Assembly: GCF_008386695.1 (NCBI RefSeq)
Contig: NZ_VUOC01000001.1
Span: 1-64,000, forward strand
DNA length: 64,000 nucleotides
From: Chitinophaga agrisoli
GTDB taxonomy: Bacteria > Bacteroidota > Bacteroidia > Chitinophagales > Chitinophagaceae
Direction: 5' to 3'
Shown: one piece after another, positions 55,711-64,000 of the stretch
Layout of the letters: each line of letters begins with the position of its first letter
Position numbering within the stretch: position 1 is the first letter of the stretch
Translations under genes and position numbers: made by a program
Notes under the pieces: model-generated
Databases searched by the model: none
What the model was told of the DNA's origin: nothing
Seen by the model: the letters and a program-made list of their open reading frames with translations, nothing else

Positions 55711-56769
55711 ATGAAAACATTTACTCTATTGACGGATCCTGTTTATACAAAACCGGATCGCGCCTACACTAGCCTACAACTGTTTTTCCGGTCACTGATC
55801 AGGGATGAGCGTGACCTGCCATTTGTTTACCTGACGCTGAAGATCACCTTCACAATGCTTCCACTGGCCATCATCATGTATATACCGGGTGTTCCCGGCT
55901 GGTTATGGTGGGCGGCGGCAATCGGTTATTTTGCGTTGAACAATTTTGCGTACAAAGGACCTTACGGGCTGATGCTGCATTGTACCAGCCACCGCTGTTT
56001 CTTTGAGCGCAAGTATAATGTGCTGAACCATTACCTGCCCTGGGTGCTGGGCCCGTTCTTTGGCCAAACGCCGGAGACGTATTACTCCCACCATATTGGC
56101 ATGCATCACCCGGAGAATAATATGCCGGATGATGATAGCTGCACCATGTATTTTCAGCGTGATTCCCTGCGGGGTTTTGCGCGGTATTTTGGCAGCTTTT
56201 TCTTTGCCGGTATCTTTCACCTGGCCCGGTATTTTATCAAAAAGAACCGTAAGAACCTGCTGATCCGCTCCGTACGGGGCGAGTTCCTGTTTGTTGCCAT
56301 GTGCGTAGGGCTTTGTTTTATAAACTGGCCGGCTACCTTAATGGTATTCATCCTGCCCTTTGTGATCTCCCGCATTATCATGATGCTAGGCAACTGGGCG
56401 CAACATGCATTCATCTGCGCCGGAGAGCCTGCTAATCCATATAAGAACAGTATTACCTGCATTAATACCAGTTATAACCACCAGTGCTGGAACGACGGCT
56501 ATCATATCGGCCATCACCTGAAACCGTCCTTACACTGGACGGAGTATCCGCATCATTTCACCAAAACGCTGGATGAATATGTGAAAAATGAAGCGGTGGT
56601 ATTTGACGGCATCCATTACCTGCATGTATTTGCCTACCTGATGCTGAAACGGTATGACCTGCTGGCCAAACATTTTGTAAATATTGGCGGTCGTTTTGGT
56701 TCTGATGAGGAGGTGATCTTATTCCTTAAGCAACGTACCCGTAGGATTCCCCAACTGGCAGCCGCCTGA
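55711..56769 (+). CDS. Membrane fatty acid desaturase
   Basis: The 352-residue protein has about four membrane segments and the three histidine boxes of membrane-bound di-iron desaturases: LHCTSHRCFF (about 90), HHIGMHHPENN (about 127-137) and a distal HIGHHLKPSLHW with EYPHH (about 265-283). The boxes hold the di-iron site that introduces a double bond into acyl chains, so it acts on membrane lipids. It is a single gene ended by a strong terminator. Confidence 0.88.
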   Translation: MKTFTLLTDPVYTKPDRAYTSLQLFFRSLIRDERDLPFVYLTLKITFTMLPLAIIMYIPGVPGWLWWAAAIGYFALNNFAYKGPYGLMLHCTSHRCFFERKYNVLNHYLPWVLGPFFGQTPETYYSHHIGMHHPENNMPDDDSCTMYFQRDSLRGFARYFGSFFFAGIFHLARYFIKKNRKNLLIRSVRGEFLFVAMCVGLCFINWPATLMVFILPFVISRIIMMLGNWAQHAFICAGEPANPYKNSITCINTSYNHQCWNDGYHIGHHLKPSLHWTEYPHHFTKTLDEYVKNEAVVFDGIHYLHVFAYLMLKRYDLLAKHFVNIGGRFGSDEEVILFLKQRTRRIPQLAAA

Positions 56770-56817
56770 TGAGGGAAAGATTTTCATATCCTATGCTAAT
56801 AAGTGTATAAAAAGTAA

Positions 56818-56846
56818 AAGAGCGCTCAAATGAGCGCTCTTTTTTT
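56818..56846. terminator. Bidirectional terminator between desaturase and SusD genes
   Basis: AAGAGCGCTC (56818-56827) and GAGCGCTCTT (56832-56841) pair around AAAT, followed by a T-run to 56846 on the plus strand and preceded by an A-rich stretch that serves the minus strand. Confidence 0.88.
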
Positions 56847-56879
56847 GCATGGTTTCCTTTCCTAGTGAAATCGAAAATC

Positions 56880-58514
56880 TTAGAAATTACCTTTATTAAC
56901 ATCCCACCAGAGACGGGTACCGCCGTTATCGGCGCCGCCTAACAGCTGGATGCCTTTGTTCAGTTCTGCTGCATTTGTATTGTATTCGTTCTGCGGATAC
57001 TGCAGGCGTCTAACCTGAATACGACTATCGATAAGACCGCCGCTGTTGTTATTCACTACAGGGAACAGCTTAGGATAACCAGTACGGCGGAACTCTGTCC
57101 ATGCTTCCTGTCCTTCCGGGAACATAGCGATCCATTTCTGGGTCATGATACGCTCCAGCTTACGCTCAGGCGTAACACCCTCTTCCCATTTGATGGTAAT
57201 ATCAGACAGGGCAGGGGAATTATTGGCTGCATTTTTTGGATCTGCATAGGCAGCCGGTTTGCTGGTTGCATCCGTAATGTAATTTGCGTCTGCTACGCCC
57301 CACTGATCAAGAGAGGTCTGAATACCTGTTTCGTACAAAGCCTGGGCGGTACCGCCGGCGGAGGTCCAGCCACGCAGCGCAGCTTCCGCACGCAGAAAGT
57401 ATACTTCCGCGGCTGTCATGATCTGCACCGGTGTGGTGGAATTGAACGAAGGGGTTTTACCGTCTTTAAAATTGAGGGTAGAGTAAGTTACATAGTCATT
57501 TTTCAGCACGGTGCTACCGATGCGGATACCTTTATACTGACCATTAAGGGCAGGGAGGGCATCAGTAGATTTATCCATGTACTTACCAATACGCGGGTCA
57601 TTGTAACCGCTCATGTAAGCCTGGATGGAAGCGCCGATATTGATATCTGTCCATGACTGGGCAATATGTACCAGCGGGTTGTCGAAACCAGCGCCTACTA
57701 TCTGGATGTTCATGTTACCGGAATTAGCGGTGATCACACCACCCGCTGCGGGATCCAGGGCTTTATCTGCCTGGGCTTTTGCGGTAACCGCATCTACCTT
57801 TACGATGTGCATAGCTAACCGCAGGCGCAGGGAGTTGGCAAACTGTAACCAGCGGTTAAAGTCGCCGCCATACACCAGGTCAATAGCGCCAAAGTCAAAA
57901 GGCAGTTTCTGTCCGCTGCTGATAAAGGATTTGAGGCTAGCCACGGCCTCGTCCAGCTCTGTAAAGAAGCTGTTATAGATATCTTTCTGGCTATCGTACG
58001 GAATGCCGGTTTTGTTACCGCCTGCCTGGCTATACGGCAGGGGACCGTAAATATCCGTAGCGCGGTCCATAGCAGTGATCTTGGTGATCTGCGCCACGGC
58101 CCATACGGGAGGGTATTGCTCATCTACTTTCAACTGCTTCATCTGCGCTACATAGGCCAGCACATCCAGGTATACCACTTTGAACGGTTCTCCGTTCCAA
58201 CCGCTTACTAAAGCATAGTTCATGTTGGTATTACCGCCAAAGGGGTTGGCAGACATCATATAACCGGAAAAGCAATCCGCATTCAGGTTCTGCTGCAGCT
58301 GGAAAGAGTTGGGATCACCGCCGCCGGAAAAATTATAGATAGCGCGCTGTTCATGCCTGATCAATGACTCCAGGTTGGTGTTTACGCCGGTATTGTCTGA
58401 ATTGTACCTTTCGAAATTCTTTGTACAAGAGCTGGCGCCCAGTAATACGGTACCTGCCAACAGCATACTGTTCCAAACGGCAGGTTTATTTATATTAGAG
58501 AGATAACGTTTCAT
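56880..58514 (-). CDS. SusD/RagB-like outer-membrane lipoprotein
   Basis: The 544-residue protein has a lipoprotein signal with Cys30 in GASSCTKNF. The body matches the SusD-like/RagB nutrient-binding family, with the N-terminal helical repeats, YLDVLAYVAQMKQ, DIYGPLPYSQAG, MTAAEVYFLRAEAALRGW and the closing ERIMTQKWIAMFPEGQEAWTEFRRTGYP. It sits 23 bp after the SusC gene, forming the standard pair. It captures a nutrient at the cell surface and hands it to the TonB-dependent channel. The lack of nearby glycosidases leaves the substrate open; peptides or glycans are equally possible. Confidence 0.92.
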   Translation of the reverse strand: MKRYLSNINKPAVWNSMLLAGTVLLGASSCTKNFERYNSDNTGVNTNLESLIRHEQRAIYNFSGGGDPNSFQLQQNLNADCFSGYMMSANPFGGNTNMNYALVSGWNGEPFKVVYLDVLAYVAQMKQLKVDEQYPPVWAVAQITKITAMDRATDIYGPLPYSQAGGNKTGIPYDSQKDIYNSFFTELDEAVASLKSFISSGQKLPFDFGAIDLVYGGDFNRWLQFANSLRLRLAMHIVKVDAVTAKAQADKALDPAAGGVITANSGNMNIQIVGAGFDNPLVHIAQSWTDINIGASIQAYMSGYNDPRIGKYMDKSTDALPALNGQYKGIRIGSTVLKNDYVTYSTLNFKDGKTPSFNSTTPVQIMTAAEVYFLRAEAALRGWTSAGGTAQALYETGIQTSLDQWGVADANYITDATSKPAAYADPKNAANNSPALSDITIKWEEGVTPERKLERIMTQKWIAMFPEGQEAWTEFRRTGYPKLFPVVNNNSGGLIDSRIQVRRLQYPQNEYNTNAAELNKGIQLLGGADNGGTRLWWDVNKGNF

Positions 58515-58537
58515 CCTTCAATAATTTTAATCAAATT

Positions 58538-61500
58538 TTAGAAAGTGGCATTAACGGAAAGACCAAAGCTGCGTGTTGCGGGCGGCATAAAGATGTCTAC
58601 GCCGGAAAGCCCGTTACCTGTAGAGAGGGTCATTTCAGGATCAAAAGGCGCTTTTTTGGAGAAGTACGCCAGGTTACGGCCTACCAATCCTACCTTCAAC
58701 CCTTTAACGAATTTATTCTCCAGGGGAATAGCGTAATTCAACGCTACTTCACGCAGGCGTATCACGCTGGCACTGTAGATATAGTTACCGGTTACGCCGT
58801 TACGGCCACCTACTTTCTGGTACCATTTTTCTGCATCCACCACGTTCACAGCATTGCCTGTCGCATCTACCGCATCTACAAACACACCGCCTGCGTCACG
58901 CGCATCACCGGTTGCTTTGGAAACGCCATACTGGTCCATAAAGGCCTGGGTAAGGGACATTACATGACCGCCAAATTTGCCATCGATCAGGAATGATAAG
59001 CTAAAGTTGCCGTAAGTAAGGTTGTTGTTCCAACCCAGCTGCCATAAGGTATTGGCATTGCCCAGGTAGGAGAATGCACCGCCCTGCTGAATGGGGGCGC
59101 CAGTGCTATCCAGCATTACGCGGCCCTGTTTATCGCGTTGTAATACGGTACCGTAAAAATCACCAAAGGCGCCGCCTACGGCGAATTTGGATTCATAGTT
59201 GGTGCCGGAGTTACCGCTCAGCGTAAAGTAAGATACGCTGGGATCCAGCGCCAGTACTTTATTATCATTATAAGAATAGTTCAGCGCAGTATTCCATTTG
59301 AACTTACCGGTGTTAACCGCATCAAAGCCCAGTGAGATCTCCACACCCTGGTTACGGATATTACCCGCATTGATGTAGAAATTGTTGTAGAAAGTAGCCT
59401 GGCTGGCGTCTATCTGCAAGGTCTGGTTCTTGGTATTGGTCTTATAGAAGGTGAAGTCGAAGTTCAGGCGGTTATCGAAGAAGCGCCATTGTGTACCCAA
59501 TTCCAGGGAATTGGTCTTTTCCGGTTTTAATTCCGCAAAAGGCGCCAGTGTATTGATCACCGCGTTACCGCCAGCACCTAATGTAAAGGGAGCGGGACGG
59601 CTGGTATAAGCATCCGGCGAGTTACCTACCTGTGCAAAGGAGCCCCTTACTTTAGCATAGCTGATCACTTCCGGCAGTTTTACCATCTGTGAAAGAATAA
59701 AGCTCAGACCTGCGGAGGGATAGAAATAGCTGAGGTCATTTGTATAGGCCAGGTTAGAAGCCCAGTCGTTACGGGCAGTCAGATCCAGGTATACCCAATC
59801 ATTAAAGGAAAGGTTGGCGCTGGCAAATACGGATTGCCACTGGCTGTGTTTTTCCTGCATAGTGCCTGAATTCTTCGGATTCAGCACTTTAAAGTTCTGT
59901 ATGGTAAATATGTTGGGCAGCACCAGGCCATCTTGTTGAGAAGAGAAGAACTCACCGGTAGTTTTTACATCACGTACGCTGGTACCTACCAGGCCGGTCA
60001 CTTTAAACTTACCAGACAGCGGCACATTGAAATTGGCTATCAAATCGCCGTACTGCTGTGTGTTTACGCCATTGCGGTAGGTATAGCCGCCATTTTTAGG
60101 CGCTATTACGGTGTTGGTGCCATCAAACAGTTTCTGTTCAAATACATCATTTACCCTGTCTATACTACCTCTTGCCTGTATATTCAACCAGGAGAGCACA
60201 TCATATTTAACACTGGCATTCAGCAGGATCCTGTTACGATCCAGGGAGTTAGTGTTACGGTTGGTGATCCACCAGGGGTTCTGCTGGATATCTTCATTGA
60301 ATCCCCAGTTCTGTACCGGCAGGCCGGTACCAAGGTTAATGGATTCAAAACCGCTCTTATAGGGCGCCAGGTTTACGCCACGCGGAAAGAGGTACAGCCC
60401 TGTGAGCGGGTTAGTATAAAAACCGGCCAGGGGCTGGTTGTCTATTTTCTGCGTTACGTAGTTCACATCCGCTTCTACCGTCAGCTTATCATTGAAGAAG
60501 TGACCAGTTTCTTTAAAGGTGATGTTATTACGGCCCAGTTTATTACCCGGCTCAATGCCTTTAGCAGAAGTATTGGCATAAGAGAAATAAGATTGCGCTT
60601 TATCAGTACCTGCGGACAAGCTTACTGAGTTGGTCCAGTTCTGACCGGTCTGGAAGAAATCACCCAGGTTATCGTGGCCGCCGTTGGTGATCTTACCGCC
60701 CCAGCTCTGCGTGCTACCTTCTTTCGTTTGACCGTAGCTATTCTGGAATTCCGGTTTGGACACTGCCTGATCCAGTGTGTATACAGAAGAAGCATTAACC
60801 GTTAACTTGCCTGCTTTGCCACTTTTGGTGGTAATAAGGATCACGCCGTTAGCGCCCTGGCTACCATACAATGCAGCTGCGGAAGCGCCTTTCAGTACGG
60901 AGATGCTTTCGATATCGTCTGGGTTCAGGTTGGAGATCGGGTCGCCACCGTCGTAGTTCGTGCTGCCGCCAAAAGAGGTGGTAGGCTGATTGGTAACGGT
61001 ATTGTTCATGGGTACCCCATCAATCACATACAATGCCTGGTTACTCTGTAGGCCGGATTTGTTACCACGCAGCACTACTTTAGAAGAACCGCCTACGCCG
61101 GAAGCGCTGGGGCTGATGCTTAAACCGGCTACTTTACCGCTAAGGGTATTAACCAGGTTAGAAGTTTTTGCTTTGGTAAGCTCATTGCCGCCTACCTGCT
61201 GGGTAGCGTAGGTAACGGATTTCTCAGAGCGTTTAACACCCAGGGCCGTTACCACTACGATATCCTTTAGCTGGTTGATGGCCTGCTGCATCACGATATC
61301 GATGTTTACGGCCTCGTTCCCCACGGTGATCTGCTTTTCCTGCGGCTGGTAACCCAGGAAGGAGATGGTGACGGTATAGGTACCGGGGTCGATATTAGCG
61401 ATGGTGAAAGCGCCCGTTGGGGACACCTGGGCGCCGCGTTTAAGCTCCTTAATATATACCACCGCGCCAATGAGGGGCTGGCCGCTTTCGTCCTTTACCG

Positions 61501-61909
61501 TACCCTGCACCGTTTGCGGGGGCTGGGGGGCGGGCGCCGCAGCGGCAGCTTTGGCTTTGATGATAATGATCTTGCCGGCCACCTCGTAAGTGAGAGGCAG
61601 GCCTTTGAGGCAGGCAGCCAGTACTTCATCTACCGACGCTTCTTTCACGTTGATATCGATATTCTTTGCCTGTTTGATCAATTTGTTGTCGTACAGCAGT
61701 GAAAACCCGCTCTGTGCCTGGATATCAGCAAATACCCGGCTCAGGGGGACATTCTTTTTCGCCAGGGTGATCTTTTGCGAATACCCCGAAGCGCTTACCT
61801 GTAAAAAGCCAACCAGCAAAAACAGTGTGGTCAATTTCATAACAAGAATCAGGTTGGTGGCTGTAAAACGCCGCCATTGCGGCACTTTACATTGTACCCG
61901 TAGTTTCAT
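58538..61909 (-). CDS. SusC/RagA TonB-dependent outer-membrane transporter with STN domain
   Basis: The 1123-residue protein begins with a long basic leader before the hydrophobic signal core (LTTLFLLVGFLQVSASGYS), a form common in Chitinophagaceae. An STN (secretin/TonB N-terminal) domain follows (about 48-112, FADIQAQSGFSLLYDNKLI, VDEVLAACLKGLPLTY), then a carboxypeptidase-regulatory-like domain (about 133-212), the plug (YATQQVGGNELTKAK, VLRGNKSGLQSNQALYVIDG) and the beta barrel to a C-terminal phenylalanine. The STN domain normally signals to FecR and an ECF sigma factor, both encoded just upstream. Confidence 0.93.
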   Translation of the reverse strand: MKLRVQCKVPQWRRFTATNLILVMKLTTLFLLVGFLQVSASGYSQKITLAKKNVPLSRVFADIQAQSGFSLLYDNKLIKQAKNIDINVKEASVDEVLAACLKGLPLTYEVAGKIIIIKAKAAAAAPAPQPPQTVQGTVKDESGQPLIGAVVYIKELKRGAQVSPTGAFTIANIDPGTYTVTISFLGYQPQEKQITVGNEAVNIDIVMQQAINQLKDIVVVTALGVKRSEKSVTYATQQVGGNELTKAKTSNLVNTLSGKVAGLSISPSASGVGGSSKVVLRGNKSGLQSNQALYVIDGVPMNNTVTNQPTTSFGGSTNYDGGDPISNLNPDDIESISVLKGASAAALYGSQGANGVILITTKSGKAGKLTVNASSVYTLDQAVSKPEFQNSYGQTKEGSTQSWGGKITNGGHDNLGDFFQTGQNWTNSVSLSAGTDKAQSYFSYANTSAKGIEPGNKLGRNNITFKETGHFFNDKLTVEADVNYVTQKIDNQPLAGFYTNPLTGLYLFPRGVNLAPYKSGFESINLGTGLPVQNWGFNEDIQQNPWWITNRNTNSLDRNRILLNASVKYDVLSWLNIQARGSIDRVNDVFEQKLFDGTNTVIAPKNGGYTYRNGVNTQQYGDLIANFNVPLSGKFKVTGLVGTSVRDVKTTGEFFSSQQDGLVLPNIFTIQNFKVLNPKNSGTMQEKHSQWQSVFASANLSFNDWVYLDLTARNDWASNLAYTNDLSYFYPSAGLSFILSQMVKLPEVISYAKVRGSFAQVGNSPDAYTSRPAPFTLGAGGNAVINTLAPFAELKPEKTNSLELGTQWRFFDNRLNFDFTFYKTNTKNQTLQIDASQATFYNNFYINAGNIRNQGVEISLGFDAVNTGKFKWNTALNYSYNDNKVLALDPSVSYFTLSGNSGTNYESKFAVGGAFGDFYGTVLQRDKQGRVMLDSTGAPIQQGGAFSYLGNANTLWQLGWNNNLTYGNFSLSFLIDGKFGGHVMSLTQAFMDQYGVSKATGDARDAGGVFVDAVDATGNAVNVVDAEKWYQKVGGRNGVTGNYIYSASVIRLREVALNYAIPLENKFVKGLKVGLVGRNLAYFSKKAPFDPEMTLSTGNGLSGVDIFMPPATRSFGLSVNATF

Positions 61910-62051
61910 AACTTTGTTTGGTTTGGTTTAGTGATCAAAAGTTGTTCAAAACGCATCTTTTTGGTGAATCCAAACATCCGCCGGGAATGTTCGCAGCATT
62001 TCCGGTTTCTTTTTTGGACACCTTGTTGTTGTGGACTGTTCTATATATTAT

Positions 62052-63242
62052 CTAGCTCATAACGATTAGTTTATTGCCTTCCATCCTAAAGCGGACCCCG
62101 CTGCTTTCCAGCGCCTTCAACACGTCCGCCAGGTATACGTTCCTGGCGATCTTGCCCACAAATTCAAACTCCTTCACCGGTCCTTCATATACCACTTCCA
62201 GGTCGTACCAGCGGGCTATCTGCCGCATAAGGGCGGGCAGGTCTGCCTTATCGAACTGGAAATAGCCGTTTTTCCAGGCCAGTACCTGTTCTGTATCCGC
62301 ATCCTTTACCAGCTTCAGATCCCCATTCTTTGGCAAGCGTGCCTGCTGGCCGGGGGCCAGCAATAAGGAGGCCGGGCCTTTGCTCATTTTTACCGCGCCT
62401 TCGAGCAGGGTGGTCTTTACATCCGCCTCGTCGTTATAGGCATTCACGTTAAAATGCGTGCCCAGCACTTCTACCGTTGCTTCGTTCACCTGTACCCGGA
62501 AGGGCTGCGCCTTATTGTGGGCTATTTCAAAATAGCCTTCGCCGGTAAGGGTCACGTTGCGCTGGTCGCCGGCAAACCTGTTCGGGAACCGTAAGGAGGA
62601 GGCTGCGTTCAGCCATACCTTGCTGCCATCCGGCAGCATCACCTGGTATTGCCCGCCCGTGGGGGTGGTAATAGTATTATATATGATCTCATCGTTATCG
62701 TTTGCCGCGGGCATGCGCACCGCCAGTTGTCCGTTTGCCAGCTTTACAATGCTGGCGTTGCCCTGGCTGGCCAGTACCCCGTTTGCCGCGCTATCCAGGG
62801 AAATGGTGGAACCATCGCCCAGGGTAAGCATTGCCCGGTTGCCGCCCGGCGCATGTTGCGGGTTACCCGGTTGGGCCGGTGTTTTTTCGCGGCTGGCCAG
62901 GGGCTGCTGCGCTGGTTTCCTTAACCAGTAAAAAGCGCCGGCGGCCAGCACCAGTAAGACGGACGCCGCTACTGCCAGTCTTTTTATCAGCAACACGCCG
63001 TGCCTTGGCAGGGCGTTCCCTTCCTCCATCCTATCCAGGCTGCTTTCCAGCGAGGCGGCAACATCCGGCGGTATGGGCAGAAGCGTTTTAAAGGCCTCCG
63101 GCACATCGCACAGCTGCAATACCCGGTCAAATTCGTCCGGCGTAACCTGCTGCAGCCAGGCGGTCACGATGTCCGCTTCTTCCGGCGAGACAGCGCCCCG
63201 GGCGTATTTTTCCAGTAATGGTATGATGGTTTGCTCGTCCAT
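62052..63242 (-). CDS. FecR-family anti-sigma factor
   Basis: Starting at the ATG at 63242 (MDEQTIIPLLEKYARG) the protein has 396 residues; an upstream start at 63293 adds 17 residues unlike the family. The cytosolic part (1-80) is followed by one membrane segment (about 88-108, RLAVAASVLLVLAAGAFYWL), the FecR domain (about 185-280: TPTGGQYQVMLPDGSKVWLN, ASSLRFPNRF, GEGYFEIAH) and a C-terminal DUF4974-like domain ending in KLIVMS. It lies between the sigma gene and the SusC gene and would transmit transporter occupancy to the sigma factor. Confidence 0.9.
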   Translation of the reverse strand: MDEQTIIPLLEKYARGAVSPEEADIVTAWLQQVTPDEFDRVLQLCDVPEAFKTLLPIPPDVAASLESSLDRMEEGNALPRHGVLLIKRLAVAASVLLVLAAGAFYWLRKPAQQPLASREKTPAQPGNPQHAPGGNRAMLTLGDGSTISLDSAANGVLASQGNASIVKLANGQLAVRMPAANDNDEIIYNTITTPTGGQYQVMLPDGSKVWLNAASSLRFPNRFAGDQRNVTLTGEGYFEIAHNKAQPFRVQVNEATVEVLGTHFNVNAYNDEADVKTTLLEGAVKMSKGPASLLLAPGQQARLPKNGDLKLVKDADTEQVLAWKNGYFQFDKADLPALMRQIARWYDLEVVYEGPVKEFEFVGKIARNVYLADVLKALESSGVRFRMEGNKLIVMS

Positions 63243-63381
63243 AGGTTGTTGCGTCAATACATATAAAGACTGTTGCCACATTAAAATGGACACCGGGAAA
63301 GGCAGTTTTTTTTAAAAAAAACTTAACACGGAGGAGTTGGAGGCTATAAATTATTTGTTATCAACTGTTTAATAACCGGCC

Positions 63382-63954
63382 CTATTCCATGTGCAGCTGC
63401 TGTTTAATAAAATGGATGGAGGCGTAGAGGTGCTTTTTTACGGCCGACCGGGAGATACGGACAGCGGCGGCAATTTCATTGAGGGACATACTTTGCTGGG
63501 TACGCATAAAAAAGATCAGCTGGCGGCGTTTAGGCAGCCGGGTAATGGCCTCCAGAGCGGCCTTATGGTATTCTTTATAGATCACCTCCCCTTCTACGGA
63601 GTTACCGGCTTCCGGCTGCGCATCAGAACTGTACAGCTCTGCCCTTTGACGGGTAGCCTGTTGTTTGGCCTGATCAAACAAGCGGTGACGGACCATAATA
63701 AAGAGGTAATCCTCAAAGGAGCGGATGGCGGCCAGGGTCTCTTTACGTTCCCATACCTTCAGGAATATGTCCTGGATGATCTCCTCCGCATCCGCCCGGG
63801 AGCGCATGGTGAAATATACATAGCGGTACAGGCGGGGAAAGTAGGCCGTATATAATGTAGCAAAGGCTTCCCTGTCGCCTGTTGACGCGATCAACAGGAG
63901 TTCTTGTTCACGAACCTGTTCAATTCCTTCCTGGCTATTGTTGCCTGATAGCAT
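63382..63954 (-). CDS. ECF sigma factor of the SusC/SusD locus
   Basis: The 190-residue protein has region 2 (REAFATLYTAYFPRLYRYVY, RADAEEIIQDIFLKVW) and region 4 (LPKRRQLIFFMRTQQSM, SLNEIAAAVRISRSAVKKHL), matching the Bacteroidota sigma-70 expansion family. It is 139 bp upstream of the FecR gene in the standard sigma-FecR-SusC-SusD order, and should activate the transporter genes when the STN domain signals. The gene begins 47 bp inside the right window edge, so its promoter is mostly outside. Confidence 0.92.
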   Translation of the reverse strand: MLSGNNSQEGIEQVREQELLLIASTGDREAFATLYTAYFPRLYRYVYFTMRSRADAEEIIQDIFLKVWERKETLAAIRSFEDYLFIMVRHRLFDQAKQQATRQRAELYSSDAQPEAGNSVEGEVIYKEYHKAALEAITRLPKRRQLIFFMRTQQSMSLNEIAAAVRISRSAVKKHLYASIHFIKQQLHME

Positions 63955-64000
63955 CTTTACGAGTAGCGGTATAAGATATAACCTACGTAGGTGTAACCTT

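Noticed and set aside
56880-63954. A polysaccharide utilisation locus with a defined glycan
   Set aside because: The SusC/SusD/FecR/sigma set is clear, but no glycosidase or lyase gene lies in the window, so no substrate can be named.

Overview
The window looks like the chromosome of a Bacteroidota bacterium of the family Chitinophagaceae, most likely Chitinophaga or a close relative. The grounds are SusC/SusD pairs with a FecR/ECF-sigma control unit, promoter elements of the TAnnTTTG type, weak Shine-Dalgarno sites, Bacteroidota-specific small protein families and a very large secreted repeat protein. The genus is an inference from protein style, not from a marker gene.

Layout. 1-12516 (minus) is the N-terminal 4172 codons of a giant secreted adhesin-like protein with about 30 Ig/cadherin-like repeats; its C-terminus lies beyond the left edge. 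12.7-20.3 kb holds stress and regulatory genes: a decayed reductase pseudogene, SRPBCC and DoxX proteins, three AraC-type regulators, an SH3-like lipoprotein and two SDR enzymes. 20.4-22.0 kb is a compact minus-strand operon of a Thg1-like 3'-5' RNA polymerase, a polynucleotide kinase-like P-loop protein and a YiaA-type membrane protein. A secreted amidase follows.

24.2-42.2 kb is the centrepiece: an 18-kb Ter stress/defence island built as two convergent operons. The plus arm encodes a TerB-C-type scaffold, a BREX BrxD-like (DUF2791-type) ATPase, an Lhr/BrxHI-like helicase, two TerD proteins, three TerY-type VWA proteins, a PP2C phosphatase with an Ig-like N-terminus, a divergent protein kinase with a zinc ribbon, and TerC. 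The minus arm encodes a HAD phosphatase, a phosphoribosyltransferase-like protein, two more TerD proteins, TelA and an unknown 320-residue protein. Family knowledge suggests metal-responsive membrane-associated sensing (TerC, TerD, TelA), a VWA/kinase/phosphatase signalling triad, a nucleotide-like metabolite module (PRTase plus HAD) and a DNA-processing module (ATPase plus helicase). No tellurite or phage phenotype can be read from sequence.

42.2-51.3 kb is mixed: a GC-rich intergenic element with alternative stems, a zinc-ribbon protein, an LLM flavin oxidoreductase, a type II NADH dehydrogenase, an ECF sigma/putative anti-sigma pair with mirrored ECF-like promoters, a shattered beta-lactamase pseudogene, a methyltransferase, an SDR lacking the catalytic tyrosine, and small envelope proteins. 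51.3-53.3 kb is an AT-rich AbiE-type toxin-antitoxin module next to tRNA-Pro and tRNA-Ser genes. The right end carries an M28 peptidase, a fatty acid desaturase and a SusD/SusC/FecR/ECF-sigma nutrient uptake locus transcribed leftward.
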